DNA of 49,756 bases from Sulfurimonadaceae bacterium. GTDB taxonomy: Bacteria; Campylobacterota; Campylobacteria; Campylobacterales; Sulfurimonadaceae. The notes beneath the pieces were generated by a model. The model searched no databases and had not been told where the DNA came from. It worked only from the letters and a program-made list of their open reading frames with translations. Positions 9,801 to 17,777 of the stretch are shown here, piece after piece; position 1 is the stretch's first letter, and each line of letters starts with the position of its first letter. Made by a program: the position numbers and the translations under genes. The stretch is from NCBI GenBank assembly GCA_028683835.1, contig JAQUHB010000021.1:1-49756 (forward strand), in the 5' to 3' direction.

Positions 9801-10229
9801 AGTGGAATCGCATCAGAATATCTTGAGTTGGAACTTACAGAAAGCATAACGATGCAGGATCCAATGGATGCTATTGCTATCATGAATGAACTCCATAGTC
9901 ATGGGATACGGATGTCAATCGATGATTTTGGTACTGGATATTCATCTTTGAGTTATCTCAAAAAATTTAGTGTATATAAACTAAAAATAGATCAATCGTT
10001 TATTCGTGATATTAATGAAAATCTTGATGATAGAAATATTGTCAAAACAATCATTAGTATGGCGCACAATCTCAATATGGTAACGATTGCAGAAGGTGTA
10101 GAGACGAGAGATCAGTTAGAGTTCTTGCAACAAAATGGCTGCGATGAGATACAAGGATATTATTTTAGTAAACCGATTCCATCGAATGAATTTGAGGTTT
10201 TTGTAAAACAACATGCTATCAAATGTTAA
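6861..10229 (+). CDS. PAS/GAF sensor with GGDEF and EAL domains (c-di-GMP cyclase/phosphodiesterase)
   Basis: A 1,122-residue cytoplasmic signalling protein with no obvious membrane helix. Order: PAS (about 1-110), PAS (about 140-260), PAS (about 265-380), GAF (about 395-550), PAS (about 570-690), GGDEF (about 695-855) and EAL (about 865-1115). GGDEF is intact (SRQGGDEF near residue 772) with an RYGD inhibitory-site RxxD five residues before it. The EAL domain keeps EALLRWKHP, ELTES, DDFGTGYSSL and the late EGVE glutamate, so both activities look possible. The chosen ATG at 6861 has AAAGG eight bases upstream; a TTG immediately before it is less likely. Multiple PAS and GAF modules suggest redox, gas or ligand input. 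Its signal is unknown. Confidence 0.9.
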   Translation: MYLQIFNLIKDLVFIHDSEYKIVFANDAYLSFCEKKFEEVVGHPYYEILPVRDGPLESCLKSLKSEDLSEHSEILMLNEQPFLSRSIRTQLPNFSLPISIHILENLKFLPQNREISEGLLLNTFVKDRHSSYLFSYQEYNRTISQLNGILDTIPDLIWLKNSEGIFLACNPTFERLLNLTEKDIVGKTDYDFVDKELADFFREKDRLAIEANGPSRNEEWLTFADNGYHGLFETVKTPLYDDAHNLIGILGIARDITELKNKENRYRVLFERNGTCTAIIEADGTISLANEQFAELAECSKESVIGTSFLNFVDDMDKEQMKTYHLRRSFDEMIPDQYEFNFVSAKGQKGIGSVTAVYLPETGQTIASMIDITEQNKDKMHIQRLTQMYATLSQCNQVIIHALNPQELFEQICRYAVTLGGMSMAWIGVIDTQTQMIRLKASYGDINHYLDEIEISTREDDLFGQGPTSAAVREERSVWCQDFMHDSSTAPWQEKVKAMGVQASASIPFYQNGKVIGAFILYSTTLNAFDTLSQKLIQEMTTELSFAMDNFDRESKRKASQNRLIKTEKLLENMSAMAHVGAWEFNPKTGEGEWTAEVSRIHDMDPNDSTSLKRGLSVYHGEWLEKIKSAIDLAVNQGIPYDLELQMVTPKGNKKWVRTIGTPIVESGEVLSVRGSMQDVTAQKTAQDQAKWLAHFDALTGLPNRLLLTDRAQHAISIANRTDTSLAVMLLDLDHFKNINDTLGHAVGDTLLVEIASRMKLITRYGDTLSRQGGDEFVILLPGADLDGAIHFAEKVTHSISQVYQIEDHNLTVTPSIGIAIYPMDGKNFQNLFQAADVAMYRAKHDGRNCYRFYASELQTSAARNLQIENALRQAIENKELEVYYQPQIDAMTQKLVGCEALLRWKHPILGMVSPAEFIPIAESSGQIIAIGEWVLRTALEQLKIWLDNGMESFLMAINLSAVQFRHPKLISLVLSVLQESGIASEYLELELTESITMQDPMDAIAIMNELHSHGIRMSIDDFGTGYSSLSYLKKFSVYKLKIDQSFIRDINENLDDRNIVKTIISMAHNLNMVTIAEGVETRDQLEFLQQNGCDEIQGYYFSKPIPSNEFEVFVKQHAIKC

Positions 10230-10259
10230 AGGAGATTAGGTTTTAAGAAAAACTTATGC

Positions 10260-10265
10260 TACAAT
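10260..10265 (+). promoter_or_regulatory. Promoter -10 for rpsU
   Basis: TATGCTACAAT is an extended -10 (TGC before TACAAT) 39 bases upstream of the rpsU ATG and outside the preceding gene. It gives a monocistronic rpsU transcript bounded by the terminator at 10523. Confidence 0.55.
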
Positions 10266-10304
10266 TCGCGTCCAAAAAATTTTAAAAGAAAGTGGGTGAT
10301 GTGA

Positions 10305-10517
10305 ATGCCTGGTATCGTATTACGCCATGACGATAATTTTGATGCTTCTTACCGCCGTTTCAAGAAACAAACAGATAGAAATCTGATTGTAACTGAAGCG
10401 CGTGCTCGCCGTTTCCACGAAACAGCAACTGAAAAGCGTAAGAAAGACAAAATTAGCGCTCGTAAGAAAATGCTTAAACGCCTCTACATGATGAGACGTT
10501 ATGAATCACGCCTGTAG
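10305..10517 (+). CDS. rpsU: Small ribosomal subunit protein bS21
   Basis: A 70-residue, highly basic protein matching bS21, which sits near the 3' end of 16S rRNA on the 30S subunit and helps in mRNA selection at initiation. The family pattern is clear: an N-terminal segment with [10 protein letters not shown], then an Arg/Lys-rich helix ending [17 protein letters not shown]. The length is normal. It has its own promoter and terminator. The gene lies between a c-di-GMP protein and a DUF234 gene, with no sign of the rpsU-dnaG-rpoD operon seen in enterobacteria; dnaG is 16 kb away here. Confidence 0.97.
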   Translation: MPGIVLRHDDNFDASYRRFKKQTDRNLIVTEARARRFHETATEKRKKDKISARKKMLKRLYMMRRYESRL

Positions 10518-10522
10518 TAATT

Positions 10523-10540
10523 AGCCCTTTTGGGCTTTTT
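10523..10540 (+). terminator. Rho-independent terminator of rpsU
   Basis: AGCCC-TTTT-GGGCT followed by a T-run begins five bases after the rpsU stop. This is a compact classical intrinsic terminator. Confidence 0.88.
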
Positions 10541-10626
10541 ACTCAACCTCTGTCAATTTCCTGCATCAAACATTTAATCTGATATAATTTTAACAACACC
10601 TAAGCAAACCATCTAAAGGTACTCCT

Positions 10627-11496
10627 ATTTTTTTAATCAATACACCCATATCTGAGCAGTTTAGCTCGTTTTATACAGAAAACAAGTTTGAAGATTTTGA
10701 ACGTGCAATCGAATATTTTACCGTATTTGGCGGAGCAGAGATTAAAATTGATGCTACAAAACCGCTTGATGAGCTCATAATCAATCATATTCTTACCAAC
10801 TATAATTTTTTACATAAGCAAGTTTCTCAACTAGTAGATGTCGAAAAAGTGCCGCTTTTAAGCGCTCTTGCTCTTGGCGATGGACGTATTCACTCTGCAG
10901 TTAAACGCGCACGCATATCCGATACAAATGTTAGTGATTTAGCACAAGAGCTCATGGACACAAATATCGTACAACTTTTAAAATCAAGAAAGCTCTTTAC
11001 AAGCTGGGTAGATGATGAGCGAGTGAGTGATAAGCTCCTTTTTACAACTCCATTTTTAAGATTTTGGTTTGCCTTTGTTGCACCTATCTTTAAGGGGATC
11101 AAAGAGGGCAATTATGCTGAGTTCAATGAAAGATATGCAAATAAGATCGTAGAGTTTAGAGAAGCTGTATTTAAAGAACTCTCTTATGCGCTCATTATTA
11201 AAAGTTTTGAAGAGGATAAAATCGTCGAGATCGCAGGATATTGGGACAGAGATGTTGAGATTGATATCTACGCAAAAACTGCTTCGGGCAAAAATATACT
11301 CGGTACATGTAAGTATTCAAATGCAAAAGTAAAAAAGAGCGAGATCGCAAAACTTCAAGAACTAAGTGTAAAAGCAAAGATCAAAGCTGATATTTTTGTC
11401 TTTGTCGCAAAGAGTGGATTTTCAACAGAAGTAAGAGCTCTCAAAGGTGAAGATCTTAAACTTTTTAGTTTGAAAAATTTTAAGAACCTGCTATAA
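10627..11496 (+). CDS. DUF234-domain protein, probable ATT start
   Basis: The open frame runs without a stop from 10594 to 11496, but the first ATG/GTG/TTG codon is the GTG at 10849, which would discard about 74 codons of protein-like sequence (including IEYFTVFGGAEIKID). An AAAGG ribosome site at 10615-10619 is seven bases before ATT at 10627, so I place the start there (289 residues). The C-terminal part (about 190-289) resembles DUF234, a PD-(D/E)xK-nuclease-like domain usually fused to an archaeal-type ATPase; no ATPase domain is present here. The usual ExK of the nuclease-like core (GECKW) reads TCK (GTCKY), so catalysis may be lost. It overlaps the convergent next gene by 17 bases. Function unknown. 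Confidence 0.7.
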   Translation: MFLINTPISEQFSSFYTENKFEDFERAIEYFTVFGGAEIKIDATKPLDELIINHILTNYNFLHKQVSQLVDVEKVPLLSALALGDGRIHSAVKRARISDTNVSDLAQELMDTNIVQLLKSRKLFTSWVDDERVSDKLLFTTPFLRFWFAFVAPIFKGIKEGNYAEFNERYANKIVEFREAVFKELSYALIIKSFEEDKIVEIAGYWDRDVEIDIYAKTASGKNILGTCKYSNAKVKKSEIAKLQELSVKAKIKADIFVFVAKSGFSTEVRALKGEDLKLFSLKNFKNLL

Positions 11497-13750
11497 CGAC
11501 TCTGTTTCTTCCAGACTCTTTGGCCGTGTAGAGTGCGGAGTCTACTTCTTTCACTAAAGTGATAGCATCTTGGGTGCCGTTATAGCAGGTGATACCAAAA
11601 CTTGCCGTGAGCTGTTGTATGTTATTGGAAAAATCATGAGAGGCAATTGTCTCTCTTAAATGCTCCGCCACTTTGAAAAGCGCATCGATCTCAGTTTGAG
11701 GGCATATGATCATAAATTCCTCTCCGCCCCAGCGTCCCGCACTGTCAGTATCACGGATATTCTCTTGAATGATCGTGGCAAACTGTTTTAATACAGCATC
11801 TCCGACTTGATGCCCATAGGTATCGTTGATATTTTTAAAATAGTCAATATCAAGAATCATTATTCCAAAAACAGTATCATACCTTTTTGCAAGTTTATAT
11901 TGAAAGTCTAGTATTGCATCAATTTTCATTCTATTGTTTAGACCAGTTAGTACGTCCGTTGTTGATAATTTCTCAAGTTTTTTATTGTACTTTGTCAGTT
12001 CATGATATCTGTAAAAATAGAGTAATGAAAGAGCAAGAACAAAGAGCAAAATTTTATATAAAAATGAATAGTTGACTTCTTTTGTTTCCTCTACGGAGAT
12101 CCAATTATTAAAAACACTTTGTTTCTCTTTTTCGGAGATATTGTGTACTAATTTTTGAAATATATCATGTAAAATCGGCTCATCATTTCTTGTACCTATA
12201 GCAAGGGCAACATCTTCATTGACCCTTGAAGAGACTTTTAATATTCCTGTATATTCATGTTGTATGGTGTAGGCTATAACCATTAGATTATCAATATATC
12301 CGTAAAGCTCACCATTTTCAACTTTTGTAAGACCTTCATGAATATTGTTAACTTCTATAATCTGCATATTTGGATATTTACTATGGAGAATTTCAGCGAT
12401 TGCATACCCTGTTACGACACCAATTTTTTTGTCTTTGAGTGTATAAAAATTGTCCGTGTAGGGCTTGTCGATTGTAGTAGTAACTACCAATGGAAGCTTG
12501 ATATACGGATCTGTAAAATCCATATATTTTAACCTTAAGGGAGTCGCTGATGCGAGTGTGAAGATATCGCATTTTCTATTTTTTGCAGCTTCTAGACTCT
12601 CCTGCCAACTTTTTGTAGGATACAGTTCCATAGAGATATTGGAATTTTTTCTCAAAATATTGAAATAATCAGCTGCAATGCCTACATGTTTATTATCTTT
12701 AATTGCTTCAAAAGGCATCCATGAGGGATCGGTACAAAGTTTGAGTGTTCTTTTAGCTTTTAAATATTCTATTTCCGTTTTTGAAAGATCGGTATTGTAG
12801 TTGATATCCTTGTAGATAAAATCATCAAAATCGAGGTTAATATCATTTGCGATAAGTCCCATCTCAATAAAGTCTTCAGCCATAATACGTACACGTCTTT
12901 TATCGATGCTACCGATTTTAAAAAGTGTAGGGTTTACCATCTTCTGAATCTGCATCGCTTCAAATTCGAGCGCTTCGCGTGATTTATGTTGTGTATTGTA
13001 TTTTTTTAAGATGAGATCTATAATCTCGTCTTTATGTGAAAGAGCATATTCCCACCCCTTGATACTTGCTTCTCTGAAATTCTTTACCCTCTGTGGATGG
13101 TTGATAAGCTCCTCTTTGGATGTGAAGAGATTGACATCATAGAACTCTGTTCCATAACTTGAAGGATTCAAGACATGGTATTTGATACCAGATTTATCAA
13201 GGTTATAGAGCTCATTAGAGCTAAAAACTACCATCGCATCTACTTTTTTATCAATAAAGTCATTGACATTAAATGAGGGAGGTACATTTGTAAAACTATG
13301 CATATCCATACCGAAATCTTTAAACATCATCAAAAAGGCGGTGCTTTTCAGTGAGTCTTGCACACCCATAATTTTTTTTCCCTTAAGATCGCTTGGAAGC
13401 TGGATCTCTGGCTGTGTTACAAGAATAAGAGGAGAATGTTTGAAAAAATTGGCTAAAAAAACTATCGGCTTCCCATGTAGATAATCAACAATAAGATCTG
13501 AATATGTGATGCCATAAATAGATTTTTTACTGATAACATTATCTATAATGTTCATCCCGTTTGTGTATTCTTTGAAAGTAACATTAAGCCCTACATCTTT
13601 ATAGAATCCTCTCTCTTTTGCGGCATAAAACCCTGCATACTCGAACTGGTGTTTCCACTGAAATTGGAGAGAAACATCTTGAAGTTTCTCTGTGCCATGA
13701 AGGGAGGAAAATAGAACTAATATATATAAAATATTTATAAATCGCAACAT
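11480..13750 (-). CDS. Periplasmic-binding-domain sensor diguanylate cyclase (NMT1 + SBP3 + GGDEF)
   Basis: A 756-residue membrane sensor. After a signal peptide (about 1-19) come two solute-binding modules in tandem: an NMT1/THI5-like domain (about 24-320, with QFQWKHQFEYAGFYAAKERGFY) and an SBP_bac_3 domain (about 325-560, with LCTDPSWMPFEA). A membrane helix (about 572-592) leads to a GGDEF domain. GGEEF is at 675-679 and an RDTD inhibitory site precedes it, so it should make c-di-GMP with product feedback. NMT1 domains bind thiamin-precursor-like or other small ligands and SBP3 binds amino acids, but neither ligand can be read from sequence. It is a single gene, divergent from purT and convergent with the DUF234 gene. 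Confidence 0.9.
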   Translation of the reverse strand: MLRFINILYILVLFSSLHGTEKLQDVSLQFQWKHQFEYAGFYAAKERGFYKDVGLNVTFKEYTNGMNIIDNVISKKSIYGITYSDLIVDYLHGKPIVFLANFFKHSPLILVTQPEIQLPSDLKGKKIMGVQDSLKSTAFLMMFKDFGMDMHSFTNVPPSFNVNDFIDKKVDAMVVFSSNELYNLDKSGIKYHVLNPSSYGTEFYDVNLFTSKEELINHPQRVKNFREASIKGWEYALSHKDEIIDLILKKYNTQHKSREALEFEAMQIQKMVNPTLFKIGSIDKRRVRIMAEDFIEMGLIANDINLDFDDFIYKDINYNTDLSKTEIEYLKAKRTLKLCTDPSWMPFEAIKDNKHVGIAADYFNILRKNSNISMELYPTKSWQESLEAAKNRKCDIFTLASATPLRLKYMDFTDPYIKLPLVVTTTIDKPYTDNFYTLKDKKIGVVTGYAIAEILHSKYPNMQIIEVNNIHEGLTKVENGELYGYIDNLMVIAYTIQHEYTGILKVSSRVNEDVALAIGTRNDEPILHDIFQKLVHNISEKEKQSVFNNWISVEETKEVNYSFLYKILLFVLALSLLYFYRYHELTKYNKKLEKLSTTDVLTGLNNRMKIDAILDFQYKLAKRYDTVFGIMILDIDYFKNINDTYGHQVGDAVLKQFATIIQENIRDTDSAGRWGGEEFMIICPQTEIDALFKVAEHLRETIASHDFSNNIQQLTASFGITCYNGTQDAITLVKEVDSALYTAKESGRNRVVIAGS

Positions 13751-13802
13751 CCTACGATTTTATCAGAAGAATTATTAAATTTTTCTGCCAAGCAAGTTAT
13801 GT

Positions 13803-13808
13803 TACAAT
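13803..13808 (+). promoter_or_regulatory. Promoter -10 for the purT cluster
   Basis: TACAAT 27 bases upstream of the purT ATG, in the 85-base gap between divergent genes. Confidence 0.5.
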
Positions 13809-13835
13809 TGCAGTAATTTTAACATAGGATTTTTA

Positions 13836-14999
13836 ATGCAATTTTCTGCTCCATTAAAAAGTAATTCAAAGCGTATTATGCTTTTAGGCTCGGGTGAATT
13901 AGGCAAGGAAGTGGCGATAGAAGCACAGCGTTTAGGACTTGAAGTGATCGCCGTAGACAGATACCAAAATGCTCCTGCGCATCATGTGGCACATAGAAGT
14001 TATGTGGTGAATATGCAAGACAGAGAAGCAGTGCTAGAGATCATAAGACGTGAAAAACCTAACTATATTTTGCCTGAGATTGAAGCCATCAGTATTGAGG
14101 CTCTTTTTGATGCAGAGAAAGAGGGATTTAATGTTATCCCGAATGCAGACGCTGTAAATAAAACGATGAACAGAAAAAATATCCGCCGTTTTGCAGCAGA
14201 AGAACTTGGCCTAAAAACCGGTTCTTATGCTTTTGTAAGTACGCTTGAAGGTCTCAAAGAGGAAGCTGGTAAGCTTGGTTTTCCTTGTGTTATTAAACCC
14301 GTTATGAGTAGTTCAGGACATGGACAAAGTGTTGCAAGAACTGCAGACGATATAGAAAAATCTTGGGAGATGGCAAAAGAAGCGCGCGGCGACGCCAGCG
14401 AGTTGATCGTTGAAGCGTTTGTTGATTTTGATTATGAGATCACGATGCTTACCGTACGTAATGGTAAAGAAACGGTGTTTTGTGAGGCGATAGGCCACGA
14501 ACAACGTGATGGAGATTATGTATTTTCATGGCAACCGATGCGTATGAGTGAAGTCGCAAAGAAAAACGCGCAAGAGATCGCGAAAAAGATCACAGACGGT
14601 CTTGGCGGTCGCGGACTTTTTGGTGTTGAGATGTTTGTAAAAGGTGATGAAGTCTATTTTAGCGAGGTAAGTCCTCGTCCTCATGATACGGGAATGGTTA
14701 CCCTTATCACTCAAAGCCAAAGTGAGTTTGCATTGCATCTTCGTGCAGTTCTTGGACTTCCTCTTGGATTTACATTTTATGGAGACGGCGCATCTGCGGC
14801 ATTTAAATCTGAAAAAGACTCTTACGCTCCGATGGTGGATGTGGATGAATCACTTTTCACTGACAACTCGTTTGTAAGGGTCTTTTCAAAACCGGAATCG
14901 CATAAAGGCAGACGTATGGCTGTGGCTCTTGTTTTTGATGAAGTAGACGCGGCACTCAAACAAGCTCGTGATATTATCAGTAACATCAAGGATGTATAA
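13836..14999 (+). CDS. purT: Formate-dependent GAR transformylase PurT
   Basis: PurT converts glycinamide ribonucleotide, formate and ATP to formyl-GAR, the folate-independent version of the third purine step. The 387-residue ATP-grasp protein has the N-terminal [19 protein letters not shown] nucleotide-binding loop, the PEIEAI segment, the [17 protein letters not shown]-grasp entry, [12 protein letters not shown] phosphate-binding loop and a C-terminal [14 protein letters not shown] stretch that is diagnostic for PurT versus PurK. The length matches the family. The next gene begins three bases after its stop, so a dehydrogenase and a membrane protein are probably co-transcribed. Start context is ATAGGA before ATG. 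Confidence 0.96.
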   Translation: MQFSAPLKSNSKRIMLLGSGELGKEVAIEAQRLGLEVIAVDRYQNAPAHHVAHRSYVVNMQDREAVLEIIRREKPNYILPEIEAISIEALFDAEKEGFNVIPNADAVNKTMNRKNIRRFAAEELGLKTGSYAFVSTLEGLKEEAGKLGFPCVIKPVMSSSGHGQSVARTADDIEKSWEMAKEARGDASELIVEAFVDFDYEITMLTVRNGKETVFCEAIGHEQRDGDYVFSWQPMRMSEVAKKNAQEIAKKITDGLGGRGLFGVEMFVKGDEVYFSEVSPRPHDTGMVTLITQSQSEFALHLRAVLGLPLGFTFYGDGASAAFKSEKDSYAPMVDVDESLFTDNSFVRVFSKPESHKGRRMAVALVFDEVDAALKQARDIISNIKDV

Positions 15000-15002
15000 G
15001 GT

Positions 15003-15923
15003 ATGAAAATAGTTTTACTTGATGCTATTACTTTTGGTGCTATGGATTTAAGTGGTTTTGATGCCCTTGGAGAGGTTAGCCTTTACCAAAAAACATCGCC
15101 AGAAGAACTTGACGAACGTATCACTAACGCAGAAGTTATAGTTACAAACAAAGTTGTTATCTCCGCAGGGTCAATTGAACGAGCAAAAAATCTTAAACTC
15201 ATCTGTGTAGCAGCAACAGGCACAAACAATGTCGATATTGAAGCTGCAAATGAGCATGGTGTTGCTGTGAAAAATGTTGTCGGTTACTCAACAGAGTCTG
15301 TTGTACAACATACGTTTGCAATGCTTTTTTATTTAATAGAGCATATGAAGTATTATGATGGTGCAGTTAAAGATGGGTTTTGGAGTAGAAGCGGTATTTT
15401 TACCGATATCACAAATCCGTTCTTTGAGATCAGCGGAAAAAAATGGGGTATTATCGGACTTGGAATGATCGGTAAAAAAGTAGCGACTCTTGCACAAACA
15501 TTTGGATGTGATGTGAGTTATTTTTCAACAAGCGGGAAAAATAGCGATGCAGAATTTAAAAGCATCTCCCTCCAAAAGCTGTTAGAAGAGAGTGACATTA
15601 TTACTATTCACGCACCTCTTAACGAAACTACAAACAACCTCTTAGATTATGAACAACTGCTTACATGTAAACCTAATGCAGTGATCTTAAACCTTGGTCG
15701 TGGCGGTATTATCAACGAAGAAGCTGTGGCAAAGATTATCGACGAAAAAGATCTCTTTTTTGGACTCGATGTTCTTACAAAAGAACCGATAGATAAAAAT
15801 CATCCACTTTTAAGTGTAAGAAATCGCAACAAACTTCTTATCACTCCGCACATCGCATGGACGTCTAAAGAAGCGCGCGATACTTTGATAGCAAAGACCA
15901 TAGAAAACATCCGTTCACTTTGA
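15003..15923 (+). CDS. D-2-hydroxyacid dehydrogenase (glycerate/hydroxypyruvate type)
   Basis: A 306-residue NAD(P)-dependent dehydrogenase that would interconvert a 2-keto acid and its D-2-hydroxy acid; HprA-like hydroxypyruvate reductase is the closest group I recognise. It has the NAD-binding GLGMIGKKVA motif (about 155), the arginine in NLGRGGIINE, a downstream acidic residue (DVLTKEP) and the catalytic histidine in TPHIAWTSKEAR. PHIAW-type ends are typical of glycerate dehydrogenases rather than SerA, and no ACT domain is present. It lies three bases after purT and overlaps the next gene at TTGA. Substrate is uncertain (glycerate, lactate and others are possible). Confidence 0.85.
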   Translation: MKIVLLDAITFGAMDLSGFDALGEVSLYQKTSPEELDERITNAEVIVTNKVVISAGSIERAKNLKLICVAATGTNNVDIEAANEHGVAVKNVVGYSTESVVQHTFAMLFYLIEHMKYYDGAVKDGFWSRSGIFTDITNPFFEISGKKWGIIGLGMIGKKVATLAQTFGCDVSYFSTSGKNSDAEFKSISLQKLLEESDIITIHAPLNETTNNLLDYEQLLTCKPNAVILNLGRGGIINEEAVAKIIDEKDLFFGLDVLTKEPIDKNHPLLSVRNRNKLLITPHIAWTSKEARDTLIAKTIENIRSL

Positions 15924-16324
15924 TCGCACTCTCTCTCTTCTTCTCGGCCTTTTTGGCTGCGACTATTTTACCCTTCTCTTCAGAAGTGGCACTTTTTGCG
16001 GCTGTGGAAGCTGGACTCGATAAACATACAGCTCTTTTTGCTGCTTCGGTTGGAAATATCTTAGCAATTATATTTAACTACTATCTCGGCTACTTTTTAT
16101 ATGAAAAGACAAAAGCAAAACTTTTGAAAAATAAAACGACCAAAGCGGTCTTGCATGTAGGACATAACTACGGCTACTGGGTACTTCTCTTGTCGTGGTT
16201 GCCTATCATCGGTGATCCGCTTACTTTAGTTGCAGGAATGGTGAGACTGAACTTTTTTTATTTTTTAGTGATTGCAGCAACGTTCAGGGTTGCTCGGTAT
16301 ATTGTTATCCTTTATTTTTTATAA
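15920..16324 (+). CDS. YqaA/DedA-like small membrane protein
   Basis: A 134-residue, strongly hydrophobic protein resembling the short YqaA branch of the SNARE-associated/DedA (VTT) family, thought to work in lipid scrambling or membrane homeostasis. Features: two to three membrane segments, the FSSEVALFAAVEAG entry motif, GNILAIIFNYYLGY, and the YWVLLLSWLPIIGDPLTLVAGMVRL motif typical of DedA proteins. Translation starts at a TTG overlapping the previous stop (TTGA), implying coupling to the dehydrogenase. There is no obvious functional link to purT or the dehydrogenase, so co-transcription may be incidental. Confidence 0.82.
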   Translation: MIALSLFFSAFLAATILPFSSEVALFAAVEAGLDKHTALFAASVGNILAIIFNYYLGYFLYEKTKAKLLKNKTTKAVLHVGHNYGYWVLLLSWLPIIGDPLTLVAGMVRLNFFYFLVIAATFRVARYIVILYFL

Positions 16325-16343
16325 CTTTACAATATGTTGGTAT

Positions 16344-17720
16344 TTACTCTTTACCTATTTCCACTCTGTTTCTTCCCATTTTTTTTGCTTTATAAAGAGC
16401 ATCATCTGCACGTTTAAAAAGAGTTGTTTTCGTATCATCACTTTGTAGCTGTGCTACACCAATACTTATAGTAAGATTTTTTTCAACATAACTAAAAGAG
16501 TGGTTTTGAATAAGGATTCGTAAGTGCTCGGCTAAAGCATATGCTCCATCTACGTTGGTCGTAGGAGTTAAAATAACAAACTCTTCACCGCCCCAACGTG
16601 CAAAAATATCTCCATGTTTGATTTTTGTACCAATAAGTGTTGCAATGTCGATCAGAATCACATCTCCGGCTTGATGTCCATAAGTGTCGTTAATGAGTTT
16701 GAAATTATCAATATCCAAGATAAGTAAACTTAAAGACTGATCTTCTTGTTTTGCATTTGCAATTTCAATATCAAAATAGTTTTCAAAATTTTCTCTATTA
16801 TTGATTCCTGTAAGATTATCTTTGTAGACTTTTTTTTCTAAAGAGTTTGTCATAGAATAAAGCTCATCAACTTTATGTTTCATCGCTTTATTGATATTCC
16901 TCAATTGCTGTTTCGTCTCTTCTAGTTCCGTGATATCGTGGCGAATTGCAATATATTCCACAACATCTCCATCTACATCTAAGATAGGGATAATAGTTGT
17001 ATCTACTATATATTGGCTTCCATCTTTTTTCATATTCGTTACAATGCCATTCCAGCTTTTTTTCATTTTGATTGTGTCCCACAACTCTTTAAAAGCCTCG
17101 CGCGGCATATCTGGATGACGGATAATATTATGGGGTTTACCAATAAGCTCATCTCTTGTGTATCCTGATATCTCACAGAATTTATCATTTACATAAGTGA
17201 TAACACCTTTTGGATTTGTTTTTGAGACGATATTACTGAGGTCTACCGCTTTTTTGTACTCAGATAAAAGGTTGGAATTTTCACTTTTATAGTTTTCATT
17301 GCTTTTAATAATCGTCTCAAAATTAGAAGCGAGATCATTTGCCATGGCAAGAGTAAGAGAATTTATTTCACTTTGAAGTGCAAATGAAAGATTGCCGTTT
17401 TCAAAGATAACTTGCTCTATTGAACTTTTAAGTATGAGTATGAGGGTAAAAAGATCAGCAGTTGTAACGTTATAGTTGTTTAAAAGTTGTAGAAAATCTA
17501 TCTTGATTTGACATTCTGTTATTGTTGAACCCCACTCTATAACACTTATAAAACAGTCACAAAACTGATAAAAAAGATGAGTATTTTTTTCAATAGCAGG
17601 CAAAGAGTGTCTATGCAGAACATTTTGCACTTCACTTTTATCCATCCATCGCTTAATAATCTCATTGCGATGAACACGTAAAAAATAGGAAAACTCTTGT
17701 GTATTAATAATTTTTATCAC
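16344..17720 (-). CDS. PAS-GGDEF diguanylate cyclase with RsbRD-like N-terminal domain
   Basis: A 458-residue cytoplasmic protein. The all-helical N-terminal region (about 1-140, beginning FLRVHRNEIIKRWMDK) resembles RsbR/RsbRD-type globin-fold sensor domains, though that is by pattern only. A PAS domain follows (about 160-270, with GVITYVNDKFCEISGYTRDELIGKPHNII cut here as a family hallmark), then a coiled segment and a GGDEF domain with GGEEF at 377-381. The residue set before it reads KHGD, so the RxxD inhibitory site is altered to KxxD and feedback inhibition may be weakened. The PAS core is of the Aer-like redox type. It lies between the YqaA-like gene and another GGDEF gene on the same strand. 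Confidence 0.88.
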   Translation of the reverse strand: MIKIINTQEFSYFLRVHRNEIIKRWMDKSEVQNVLHRHSLPAIEKNTHLFYQFCDCFISVIEWGSTITECQIKIDFLQLLNNYNVTTADLFTLILILKSSIEQVIFENGNLSFALQSEINSLTLAMANDLASNFETIIKSNENYKSENSNLLSEYKKAVDLSNIVSKTNPKGVITYVNDKFCEISGYTRDELIGKPHNIIRHPDMPREAFKELWDTIKMKKSWNGIVTNMKKDGSQYIVDTTIIPILDVDGDVVEYIAIRHDITELEETKQQLRNINKAMKHKVDELYSMTNSLEKKVYKDNLTGINNRENFENYFDIEIANAKQEDQSLSLLILDIDNFKLINDTYGHQAGDVILIDIATLIGTKIKHGDIFARWGGEEFVILTPTTNVDGAYALAEHLRILIQNHSFSYVEKNLTISIGVAQLQSDDTKTTLFKRADDALYKAKKMGRNRVEIGKE

Positions 17721-17777
17721 CTTAATCTCTTTTTATTAAATTTATCGTAATTATTTAAGCTTCTATAATTTTCATAT

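Noticed and set aside
10849-11496. DUF234 gene starting at GTG 10849
   Set aside because: The 74 upstream codons are open, protein-like and continuous with the domain, and a ribosome site is present before ATT 10627; starting at GTG would discard them.
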